NCBI GenBank assembly: GCA_024336345.1
Contig: JANFOG010000014.1
Coordinates: forward strand, 992,001-1,056,000
Direction: 5' to 3'
DNA from: Mariannaea sp. PMI_226
Taxonomy: Eukaryota > Ascomycota > Sordariomycetes > Hypocreales > Nectriaceae
Length of the DNA: 64,000 bases
Numbering within the stretch: the stretch's first letter is position 1; the number at the start of each line of letters is the position of its first letter. A model generated the notes under the pieces. It made no database searches, was not told the DNA's origin, and saw nothing but the letters and a program-made list of their open reading frames with translations. A program made the position numbers and the translations under genes. This document shows, piece after piece, positions 43,967 to 54,327 of this stretch.

Positions 43967-44499
43967 AGCAGCTTCAAGTTACGCTGGATACACACAGCTC
44001 ATACAGAGTTTGATCGAGGTTTCATGGGTTAGGAGGGGACATCACAGAAGATCACGAAATGAAGTGGCTAGGTATCATAAAGAGGGCATGATGGAGACGC
44101 GTTGAGTGAACGCGCTCTCACGTGGAAATTTGGACACTGGATACAGGTTATACCGGATAAATAAATAGTTTCGACCCGAGACCTCCAGCGAACTCTTCTG
44201 GTCTCTAAAGCTTGGATCAGGTTTTATTTAACAAAGGATGATATTCAAGTAACGGAGCGTTAAAGAGGACTATCTTGTCGCGTTCAGTCGCGACACCTTT
44301 TTTGGTAGACCCTTACAGGCTGTGCTACCTAGGTACCTGTTCAACTATCCATTACTGATTACCTCAGGTCTTCCTACATCGATTTTTGTTCGCATCATCT
44401 TGGACCAGAACTCCTCTACCTGAAATACTCTATGCGGCTATGATCCTGTCATGCATGACATTCTACTTTTAATTCCCGAAGCTCGATTCTCCCGCCGCA
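43967..44499. promoter_or_regulatory. Bidirectional POL32/RAD18 promoter with MCB-like boxes
   Basis: This 533-bp region separates the two start codons. ACGCGT lies at 44097-44102 and a second ACGCG core at 44110-44114. A repeat of GTCGCG occurs at 44277-44282 and 44287-44292, 10 bp apart. ACGCGT is the MBF (G1/S) element of fungi. The presence of both repair genes on one promoter is seen directly; co-regulation is inference. Confidence 0.55.
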
Positions 44500-46107
44500 A
44501 TGACAGACCATGACATCCCCGACTCCACCGACTGGCTCTCGACGCCGCTCTCTGGGTTTGCAGCTGTCGAGAGCGCTCTGCGATGCGAGGTCTGCAAGGA
44601 CTTTTACAAGACACCCATGATCACATCCTGTTCACACACGTTTTGTTCACTGTGTATACGGAGAGCGCTGTCCAGCGATGGCAAATGTCCGCTCTGCCGT
44701 ACAAGCGACCAGCAGTTGAAGCTCAGGAGCAATTGGGCAATGGAAGAGACGGTCGACGCTTTCACCAAAGCTAGGACAGATGCAATGGCATTGGCTCGCA
44801 GCCGTGGAGAGGAAAAATCTGCGTCCAAGAGAAAAGCTGAACCTGACACGGTCGAAACGAACGATGGACCAGGAAGCAAGCGACTACGGACATCGGCTCG
44901 TCTACGAAAAAGTCAAGTGGAAGCGCCCCCTGTAGATCCGGTAGAGATCGAAGACGAAGAGGAGGAAGTAGTTCAAGAAGTTGTGGATGAGGATGAGTAT
45001 GTACCAGATGACGGCCTAGTTCCTTGTCCTGCTTGCCAGACTCGGATGAAGGAGTGGCAAGTATTCTCCCATCTTGAATCATGTACGGGACCGGCACCAC
45101 CAAAACCAAAAGTCGTCGCGGCGCCCGCCTTTAGTCAACGACAAGCTCATCAGACAAAGGCCTCGGAGCGTCTCCCCGGTCTCAACTATTCGATGCTGAA
45201 AGAGAATGCCCTCCGCAAAAAGCTGGCGGAACTCGGCATCTCCAACCAGGGTCCCCGGGTGCTCTTAGAACGCCGTCACAAGGAGTGGCTCACGATATGG
45301 AACGCGAACTGCGATTCAGCACGACCCAGGAAACGTAGCGAACTAGTGCACGACCTGGATGTCTGGGAGCGAACGCAGGGTGGGCGCGTGCCAACCATGG
45401 GAAGGCTGGCGCAGAATGAACCGATGGTCAAAGACAAGGAGTTCGACGGAGCAGCATGGGGCGCAAAGCACAGTTCTTCATTTCAAGACCTGATAGCGAA
45501 TGCCATGAAGAGTAAAATGGAGGCCAAGAAGAAGACCGAAGAATCCAGCAAGGAACCAGATGAAGCTGAGGCACCGAATACGAGTGCAGGCCCGGAGACG
45601 AGTGACACCCAAACATCAGTGCCGCCAGCAACCACAGATACGAACAACTTTGCACCTCTCCAAGAACCAAATAACCCACCAGCACCCGCAGGACCCGCTC
45701 AAGTACCCAGCATCCCACCCGCACCTGTCGCACACCACCCTTCGCAGCACCTTCGTCAATCAAATCCAGTTATAGCAGATAGGCCAGTGCCCCAGGAGCA
45801 TGGGGCAACGCAAGGAGTTCAGTTATTTGTCTATGAGACTCCAACACAACCTATTGCATCTGATCCCCCTCCAGGTACATCATATCAGCAACTGGAGACT
45901 CCAAATTCGGGAGACTGGTATGGATATCCTACATACTCATCACACCTCAACCGTCAAAGTCATGATCAAGTAAATCACGGATGGAGCGATACACCACACC
46001 AGCATGTTACACATTATCAGAGACCAGGGGAGATGCTCCCATCCAGTTCAGATTCAGGTTCAGGAGCATCACATCATCATAATCATCATCCCCAGAGTGG
46101 ACAATAA
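44500..46107 (+). CDS. RAD18: Postreplication repair E3 ubiquitin ligase RAD18
   Basis: A single exon encodes 535 residues. Domain order matches RAD18: the N-terminal RING at about residues 28-67 (CEVCKDFYKTPMITSCSHTFCSLCIRR..CPLCR); the UBZ4 zinc finger at about 175-200 (CPACQTRMKEWQVFSHLESC); and the SAP DNA-binding helix pair at about 230-265 (LNYSMLKENALRKKLAELGISNQG). A segment likely to bind RAD6 follows (TIWNANCDSARPRKRSELVHDLDVWE). The C-terminus is Pro/Ser/His-rich and disordered. With RAD6 it monoubiquitinates PCNA at stalled forks to start translesion synthesis. No introns are needed. It is divergent from POL32 and convergent with CHM7 (223 bp between stops). Confidence 0.96.
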   Translation: MTDHDIPDSTDWLSTPLSGFAAVESALRCEVCKDFYKTPMITSCSHTFCSLCIRRALSSDGKCPLCRTSDQQLKLRSNWAMEETVDAFTKARTDAMALARSRGEEKSASKRKAEPDTVETNDGPGSKRLRTSARLRKSQVEAPPVDPVEIEDEEEEVVQEVVDEDEYVPDDGLVPCPACQTRMKEWQVFSHLESCTGPAPPKPKVVAAPAFSQRQAHQTKASERLPGLNYSMLKENALRKKLAELGISNQGPRVLLERRHKEWLTIWNANCDSARPRKRSELVHDLDVWERTQGGRVPTMGRLAQNEPMVKDKEFDGAAWGAKHSSSFQDLIANAMKSKMEAKKKTEESSKEPDEAEAPNTSAGPETSDTQTSVPPATTDTNNFAPLQEPNNPPAPAGPAQVPSIPPAPVAHHPSQHLRQSNPVIADRPVPQEHGATQGVQLFVYETPTQPIASDPPPGTSYQQLETPNSGDWYGYPTYSSHLNRQSHDQVNHGWSDTPHQHVTHYQRPGEMLPSSSDSGSGASHHHNHHPQSGQ

Positions 46108-46330
46108 CAATCAGGAGTTTGATTTGGTATTAATGCGGGCATACAAGTGATATAGAAAGGATGGGGTTATTCAATGATATACCAGAAACCGGGCAATTAT
46201 GTATAAATGTACAGACTCTTATGACCCGCCAATGAAACAGACCGCTTAACACCAACGTAAATATCCCAAATTGTGTCAATCTCCATGTCCATGACCTTTC
46301 TACTGGCAAGTGCTGTCATTGTTGACAGCA

Positions 46331-47762
46331 TTAAATAGCAAGATTAGCGATACCCGTCTCTGAAGCGGGCGTCTTCTCCTTCTCTGTCGTAGGTTCCTCC
46401 TTGGGAACATCTGGTAATTCGTCTAGCTTTTTCTGCATATCTTCTGCTTCCGTGGCTTCTTGCTCCTCTCGAATTTTGGCCGCGGCTGCCTCCTTCACTC
46501 GCAGGGCTTCCTCTTCCTTCTCGCGTTCCTGCGCTTCCATCGCCTCCAGCTCGTCGTCAATCTCGCCTTCATCTACGACTGCGCCGGTGGACTCGGATAG
46601 GATTGCGCCAACCTCGTCCGTAGCGCTCATCTGCTCGCGCACGCGATCCATGACAGCGTCGACGCGGTCTGCACCACCGATCTGCGCGTTCAAGCTCTTG
46701 AGTGCCTCGCCCGAGGATTCCATGACATTGACGAGCTGCACATTGTCAGCAGCCGTTTCTATCTTGGCAGCAACCTCCTCCAGCTGATTTAGTGTGGCAT
46801 AGCGAGTAGCTAGGGATGCTTCGGCTGTCTTCTTTGACTTGAGTGCGGCGAGCGCGGAGACACGGTTCTTGCGGGCGACCGCGTCCTTGGCTTGTTGGGA
46901 GAGCTCATCGATCCGTTTGTTTAGGAGGTTCGTCTGATGAGTGAGGCTCTCGGTGAGTTCTTTGAGGGATGCGATGGCCAAGTCTTCCTTGGTGATGCCT
47001 CCTTGTTCTCCAGAACCCTTGATTCGGATGGCTTGTCCATCATACTCAATGATCCCCTTGTCTCGAGATAAAAATAGGAGGAGAACGTCAAAATCTGTAT
47101 CCGATATGCGCTGGCCCTTAACCAGGCCGGCAGAGAAGGCTCTTTTAAATTGCGCTTTTGTAAAGATGCGATCGAATCGGGAGATTTTCTCGGACGTGAG
47201 ATCGCCGAGCTCCTTAGCCACAGCTTCCAGGTTCTCTACCACCACGAACTGACCAGTAGGCAGTTTGTCATCCCCCCTCGAGGGATTGATTACACCCAGC
47301 TGCCGAAGGGTCCAGCTCATGACCGTCCATGGCACGCCCGCCCAGCTTCGAGAGTAGATGCTTTGTTGCGACTTGCGAAAGTCTTGGACGGGGATGAGCT
47401 TGCGCCCGGCGGTAGCTTCGCGCACCACCGTGCCGAGAGCAAGAGGTTGGCCGAATTCTTTGCAATCTAATGATCGGAGGAGATTATCATCCAGGGATAA
47501 AAGGAAGAGGTTTGGCGTTGATCCCCGATGGGAGATGAGGCCGTGGAACGTCAGGTTTGAGAGGGCATGACACCAAGCAGAGATGTTCGCTGAGTAGCCA
47601 TCAGGGTTGAGGGTTCGCTGGGGTCGGAAGTCGGAGTACAGAGCTGGCAAACGTGACCTGCTTGGATGTTAGAGGGACGTTGGACGATGTAATGCGTGCC
47701 GATGTGCTTCACCTTCGAAAGCTAGGATCGTTGTTGATGAGGTAGTCGGCGAGCTCCCCCAT
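46331..47762 (-). CDS. CHM7: ESCRT-III-related protein CHM7 (CHMP7-like, Snf7 family)
   Basis: Exons 47762-47713 and 47657-46331 flank a 55-nt intron (GTGAAG..AGCAG, branch CTAAC) and encode 458 residues. The small first exon supplies MGELADYLINNDPSFR, the expected start of the N-terminal winged-helix region that binds membrane in CHMP7 (through about residue 230, with WTVMSWTLRQLGVI and SDTDFDVLLLFLSRDKGIIEYDG). A Snf7 helical domain follows (LKELTESLTHQTNLLNKRIDELSQQAKDAVARKNRVSALAALKSKK). Acidic C-terminal helices (IDDELEAMEAQEREKEEEAL) include a possible MIM region. CHM7 recruits ESCRT-III to the nuclear envelope for surveillance of nuclear pores. Confidence 0.9.
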
Positions 47763-49256
<1,494 letters not shown>

Positions 49257-49854
49257 GGCTGTTATGAATATCAAATTTTGGTGTGTATTTTGTGAAGAAC
49301 ACAAATTCAAGGCTGCTATGATGCAAATCAATCAACGTGACTTTGTCGCAGATAGGATGGTCTTTCATACATTACGAAAAGAAGGAAGCCAGCTGAAAGA
49401 ATGATGAGTTGCCTGAAAGATCCGATCACTGGCATCCTCGTAGAGGTGGCAATGGACTGATGTAAATGAAGCTGGGACGCATGGCTTGCGCTCAGCCACA
49501 TGTGTGAGAATCCAGGATCATGCCAGACATCCCACAGAGACCATGTTTGCCGCATGACTGCTCACTGGATGACCCATTCCAGAATTGCTGAGTGGGACAA
49601 TAACAACCCCAGTCAAACTCGTCCTATCATGACGAGTATCTGATACGCTTGCTCGGCAAATGACACTCGTCTGACGCCATGCAAAGAGAACATGCAACAT
49701 TTCCAGCACTTCCACTAATAGGTTACGAGAAATTTAATTGGAAAAAAAAATGTCATCATATGCTGGGCGTTTCTATAATAGTTGAGGCTAGATATCACAT
49801 CACTAGGAGTATTCCGTCGTTTCCTCGCGCCCTCAATTCATTACCTCGTCTCCA
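49257..49854. other. Spacer between coiled-coil gene and TRS85
   Basis: This 598-bp region holds the promoter of the coiled-coil gene (-) and the 3' UTR of TRS85 (-). Minus-strand frames at 49328-49715 lack domains. Confidence 0.4.
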
Positions 49855-52143
49855 TTAATCGAAATCCTTCTGGGTGCCAGCCTCAGACGCGCCATCATCA
49901 GTGTGAAAAGGGGCCATGGTTCCAACTGTGCTAGCTCGCCGTGACACCAACAAGTCCGTTAACGCCTCGCTTTCCTCGTCTATGTGTCCAACGCCGAGAC
50001 CGTTTTCATCAGTGCCGCCACCCTCATTGTCTGACGTTTCTGGGCTTTCAGCAAGACTATTCTGCAAAGAAGCCATGAAATCGCCCGCTGCCTCAAACTT
50101 GAGAATGGCATCCTTGTGCGGGAGCAGAGCATACCGCCTGTGCGCATCGTCAAGGCATCGTCGAGCCTGAATGTGCTTGGACTGTTGAAGCCAGGCATCA
50201 GCAGCAAGAACACTCCAAGCTGCAGACTTGCGACGACGTGAACCCCAGTGCCAGCTACCTACTCCAGTTTTGGAAGCATAGCAGACCCCCAGCCGCTCCT
50301 TGATTAGAGCATCGCCGACTCGACCTGAGATTTTGGATTCGAGGAGCCGAATCCCCCATCGTCCCGCATCATCGACGCTCGTCCCACCTCGCAGCCGTAG
50401 GAGCTCCAGGCCGAGAGTCAAACTGCGAAGGGCACCGTAGGGAGCACAGCACCTCGTGTTATATGAGTATAAGGCAGCTTCTAACATCTGGTCAATTGTC
50501 TCCGCACGGTTTTTGGAGGTCAGCTGCTGCGGCATGATGAGGAGAGTCACGGCGGCCATCTCGTTGGCAGCAGCGTGATGCTTCCAGGCTTTCGAATCGC
50601 TATAGTCGGACCGCAATAGCTCGTATGTTGATTGGGCGAGCTTCCAATCCCGCAGCATGAAGGCATAGTCGGCCAACTTCCGCATGATGGCTTCTGGAGA
50701 CTCAGCTGGAAAGTAGCCAGCCAGGTTGTAGTTATCTCTCGAAGCGCTGGTGCCCGATGAGGACCGCGAGCTGCCGCCAAAGGCCCATTTCCTTGACAGG
50801 TTCATAAATCGCCCCGTGATACCTCTCCGTCGTGAGGCAACTTGATCGTTCCAAATAGAAACGTGCCTTTCCATCGTGGGAATAATGGATTGCGTCACCA
50901 TTTCTCGAACAAAGGTGCGTATGGCCGTAACATCGGATTCAAAGATGTATCTTGCAGGATCTTCAAAATCCTCGTCCTGGCTTCGTCGAATATCCTCCAA
51001 TTCCTCTGACGCTGACATCCAATCGCTCCGAGGAAGTAGTGTGCTATCGTCGTCTGTCTCTGCGCTTTGACTGCTCCGCAATCTCAAAAGATGGCAATGC
51101 AAGCCGAGGTGGCGCTTCATCTGATCAAACAGACCCATTGACCGGGTGATGTCATCCTTCTCCTCGTCATGTACCAGAACATAGTATCGAAGATAATCAC
51201 CATCTACCCATAAGGGCAGTTTCTTTTCGCCTTGATTGGTTTCCGCGTAGAGCCTTCTAAGTTCCTCGATTGGATTTCCGTTTCTCGAGCTAATGGCAAC
51301 AACGCAGGCAACTGGGTGAGAAAATGTTTCATGGGGTGAGATTGGTAGATTTGACAGTAGGCGTCGCAAATAAAGCGCATAATATGGCGACGTTTCCTCG
51401 GTATCAGATTCAAGTCCTGCAAACGCTCCTTGAGGTATAGCCCCAAAGGATTCCTCTGCGTAGGATAGATGTTGGTCAACAACAGCCTCTACGTCTGCCA
51501 GAAGCTTCTTGTCTCGCGATGTACTCGCTTGGTTCCCATTATGTGCGGGTAGGGAATTTTTGAGGCCAGAGATCTTGGGGTCTGGGTGTTCAATGTTGTC
51601 CCCGAATCTTGTAAATCGAATAGAGAAATCATCAGTCGCTCGGCCCAACCCATTACTATCCCTAATTGTAACTTTGCCTTGGATATCCTCTCCGAAAGGC
51701 CGTAATAGTTCCCACAAGCCATTGCGAAAGCCCTTTTCGGCCATGAGCGCCTCCGTGTCTTCGGAGGCGTACACTGACACATGCGGAACGAAAGCCCGGA
51801 AAATGAGGTTCAGTGGCTCGCTTTGGCTGTCACCTGCGGCTGATGAGGGGGATCGAGGCGGTCGAGAATCGAAGACAGTATTTGAAAGAACTCGCGAGGG
51901 TGAGCCGCGACCAGCAGGGGAAATGGATCTTGAGCCAGGAGGTGAGAGCGTCGATGCGTAGAGAGAGGCCGCCGAGGGGTTAGATCGACGGAATGGCACA
52001 GAAATATCCGAACTTGACAAAGGAGAGGAGTCGAGGGCAGAGGTGGAGTGTCTGGATTTTGGGAACTTCATGGCCGAGGCTGCCATGGGCAATGCCTGGA
52101 GCGGTTCCGTTGGCGAAGCCTCATCTTCGAGAGGTTGTGGCAT
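49855..52143 (-). CDS. TRS85: TRAPP complex subunit TRS85 (TRAPPC8-like)
   Basis: A single exon of 762 residues. An N-terminal Ser/Pro-rich, probably disordered stretch of ~110 residues precedes the conserved start NLIFRAFVPHVSVYASEDTEALMAEKGFRNGLWELLRPFGE. The body includes NLPISPHETFSHPVACVVAISSRN, a YLRYYVLVHDEE segment with MGLFDQMKRHLGLHCHLLRLRS, FESDVTAIRTFVREMVTQSIIPTMERHVSIWND, and helical-repeat parts (KLADYAFMLRDWKLAQSTYELLRSDY, WVLAADAWLQQSKHIQARRCLDDA types). Trs85 is the TRAPPIII-specific subunit that activates Ypt1/Rab1 for autophagy and Golgi transport. It is divergent from BUD13. Confidence 0.93.
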   Translation of the reverse strand: MPQPLEDEASPTEPLQALPMAASAMKFPKSRHSTSALDSSPLSSSDISVPFRRSNPSAASLYASTLSPPGSRSISPAGRGSPSRVLSNTVFDSRPPRSPSSAAGDSQSEPLNLIFRAFVPHVSVYASEDTEALMAEKGFRNGLWELLRPFGEDIQGKVTIRDSNGLGRATDDFSIRFTRFGDNIEHPDPKISGLKNSLPAHNGNQASTSRDKKLLADVEAVVDQHLSYAEESFGAIPQGAFAGLESDTEETSPYYALYLRRLLSNLPISPHETFSHPVACVVAISSRNGNPIEELRRLYAETNQGEKKLPLWVDGDYLRYYVLVHDEEKDDITRSMGLFDQMKRHLGLHCHLLRLRSSQSAETDDDSTLLPRSDWMSASEELEDIRRSQDEDFEDPARYIFESDVTAIRTFVREMVTQSIIPTMERHVSIWNDQVASRRRGITGRFMNLSRKWAFGGSSRSSSGTSASRDNYNLAGYFPAESPEAIMRKLADYAFMLRDWKLAQSTYELLRSDYSDSKAWKHHAAANEMAAVTLLIMPQQLTSKNRAETIDQMLEAALYSYNTRCCAPYGALRSLTLGLELLRLRGGTSVDDAGRWGIRLLESKISGRVGDALIKERLGVCYASKTGVGSWHWGSRRRKSAAWSVLAADAWLQQSKHIQARRCLDDAHRRYALLPHKDAILKFEAAGDFMASLQNSLAESPETSDNEGGGTDENGLGVGHIDEESEALTDLLVSRRASTVGTMAPFHTDDGASEAGTQKDFD

Positions 52144-52879
52144 GAAGGCGGCTGTTCGGGAGCTTTACGTCGTGGTGAAATTGGAGGATGTAGGTGAGAA
52201 TGCGGAAGTGGGGAGGGATTCACGAGGCGCGGGTGAGGGAGGGCGGTAGATTGCTGGGCGACGAGACCAAAATGCTGCTCTGCATGATACTGTAAGGAAG
52301 TTCGTAGCTTTAGACAAGTTCAAGACGCCGAAAAACGCTGAAGTCTCGATCTCTCGAGGAGTCGGGCGACAATGTGGGCTCAAGACTTGTCGCCGTACTC
52401 GTCAGTACGTACCTCACAACTTACGTAGCAATAGCTTCCTTCCATTCATCAAGCCCCGTCTTACCTCATGGTTGGCAGCGTAAGGCACTTTACCTAGAAT
52501 GGACAAGTGCTACAAGGATCTCCACATTGCCGTACCGGGGCACCGTTGAGGAAGATATGATGCCAGGATGGGAGCATAGCTACCGGATCTTCAAAGGAGA
52601 AAAGGAAAGAGAATATTCAAATATAGCATTGCTTTTATTATAGGTTTATGTATGATCAATCGAGATTATTACTTGAAGAATATTTAGGGTCGAAATATAT
52701 ATATATATCTTAGTAGCGAGAATAGACCACATAATCCCCGTGACGCAGGGCTGCATTTCGGTACTTGCATAAAGGCCATGGAGCAAGGATCGAGCTTCGC
52801 GACTTCATAGTCTCCAATCTCATGAACCTCCTTAACGCAGCAACACGCAAGCCTGCACCTCTCCAGCCTCTCACGCAAA
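52144..52879. promoter_or_regulatory. Bidirectional promoter region of TRS85 and BUD13
   Basis: This 736-bp spacer separates divergent starts. TATATATATATAT occurs at about 52697-52709, roughly 170 bp upstream of the BUD13 start. Short frames, such as one starting near 52778 and overlapping the BUD13 start, are possible upstream ORFs but unsupported. Confidence 0.45.
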
Positions 52880-53875
52880 ATGCCATCGGACTTGAACAAG
52901 TATCTCGCAGAGAGATATCTTGTTGCAGATCCCAAGCCTTCCAAACAGCGAAAGCGCAAGCGAGGCGCAGACTCAGCCGGCCTGCTCATCACTGACGACG
53001 ACGACTCGACCTGGGCAACTACCGATGCGAATCAAGACGACCACGAAGATGCGCCTGTCACCGTGACTGGAAGGTCTGCAGAGTTTCGAAAAGCAAAAAA
53101 GAACAACTGGAAATCGGTCGGTGGAGCGGAAAATGACCCATCCAAAGTAGATGATGGGGCTGCAGCTGCAGACGCCATTATCGCTTCAGCCGCGGCCGAA
53201 AACGACGCTGCGAAGGACGCCGATGATGAACTGCCAGTGGTGGAAGATGACGGTACCGTGGCTAAAATGAGCGATGGAACACACGCAGGTCTGCAAAGCG
53301 CAGCGGCCGTTTCTGCGCAGCTAAAACGTCGTCAGAAGGAAGAGCGCGAAGACTTCGAGCGTCATCGCAAATCAGCGAAGGAGGAAGAAACCGTCTACCG
53401 AGACGCCACTGGTCGCCGTATAGATATATCCATGAGGCGTGCCGAGGCACGTCGAGCAGCAGCGGCCGCAGAGGAGAAGGAGCGCGCTGCTGTCGAAGCT
53501 CTCAAAGGCGAAGTGCAACTTGAAGCAGCTCGCAAGCGGCGGGAGGATCTTGACGACGCCAAGTTGATGAAATTTGCGCGTACGGCAGACGATGAGGAGA
53601 TGAACGCGGAACTCAAGGAAAAGGAGCGATGGAACGATCCAATGATGCAGTTTATGGCTGAGAAGAAGGACAAGCAGGGCAGTGGGAAGGGTAGGAACTC
53701 AAAAAGGAGACCTGTCTACGCTGGTGCTGCTCCGCCAAATCGCTATGGCATCAAACCAGGATACAGATGGGATGGGGTTGACCGAGGAAATGGATTCGAG
53801 GCGGAGAGATTCAAAGCTATAAACAGAAGAGAGAGGAATAAGGGACTGAGTTATTCATGGCAGATGGATGAGTAG
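52880..53875 (+). CDS. BUD13: Pre-mRNA splicing factor BUD13/CWC26 (RES complex)
   Basis: A single exon of 331 residues. It begins with the conserved [14 protein letters not shown] and a basic KQRKRKRG patch, then an acidic/Ala-rich disordered segment and a long charged helix ([33 protein letters not shown]). The C-terminal Bud13 domain is intact: [60 protein letters not shown] sequence, which in yeast holds Snu17 and Pml1 together. The complex associates with the spliceosome before first-step catalysis and aids pre-mRNA retention. The intronless structure contrasts with its role. It is divergent from TRS85 and convergent with TFG1. Confidence 0.95.
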   Translation: MPSDLNKYLAERYLVADPKPSKQRKRKRGADSAGLLITDDDDSTWATTDANQDDHEDAPVTVTGRSAEFRKAKKNNWKSVGGAENDPSKVDDGAAAADAIIASAAAENDAAKDADDELPVVEDDGTVAKMSDGTHAGLQSAAAVSAQLKRRQKEEREDFERHRKSAKEEETVYRDATGRRIDISMRRAEARRAAAAAEEKERAAVEALKGEVQLEAARKRREDLDDAKLMKFARTADDEEMNAELKEKERWNDPMMQFMAEKKDKQGSGKGRNSKRRPVYAGAAPPNRYGIKPGYRWDGVDRGNGFEAERFKAINRRERNKGLSYSWQMDE

Positions 53876-54327
53876 ACCGTATATAAATAGGACGTAATAA
53901 TATATACCCAGGCATCGAACTATTTCAAACTCTCGGATGATTACATCACATTATGATGGTATACCAAGTGCATTTCCTGGAGAGAGGATGTAATTGATCG
54001 CTTTCTTATAACCTCATAAAGGGGACCAACTCAACCAAGAATGGTACTCGAAGCTCCTACTCTGCTAACCCAATCTTCCTCGGCTACAAGATCCCATTCT
54101 ACTCAACGGGACTAATGGCACCGGGGTATGTCGCTATTAAAGGGAAGCAATTATAAACAGTCTTCAGAGCCGGTTGCATCAAACCAACCCAATCCAACCC
54201 AACCCAAAAAAAAGCTCAAACCTAACTTCCTTCACACGCATATTCTCGCCATATCATATCACTTGATACAGGAAACATAGTCAAGGTCCCAATCCCCCAC
54301 ACCAAATTCCAGAAATGCGAAGCTTCT
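53876..54327. other. Convergent 3' spacer between BUD13 and TFG1
   Basis: This 452-bp spacer holds two 3' UTRs. It includes CCAACCCAATCCAACCCAACCCAAAAAAAA at 54186-54213. No gene is supported. Confidence 0.45.
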
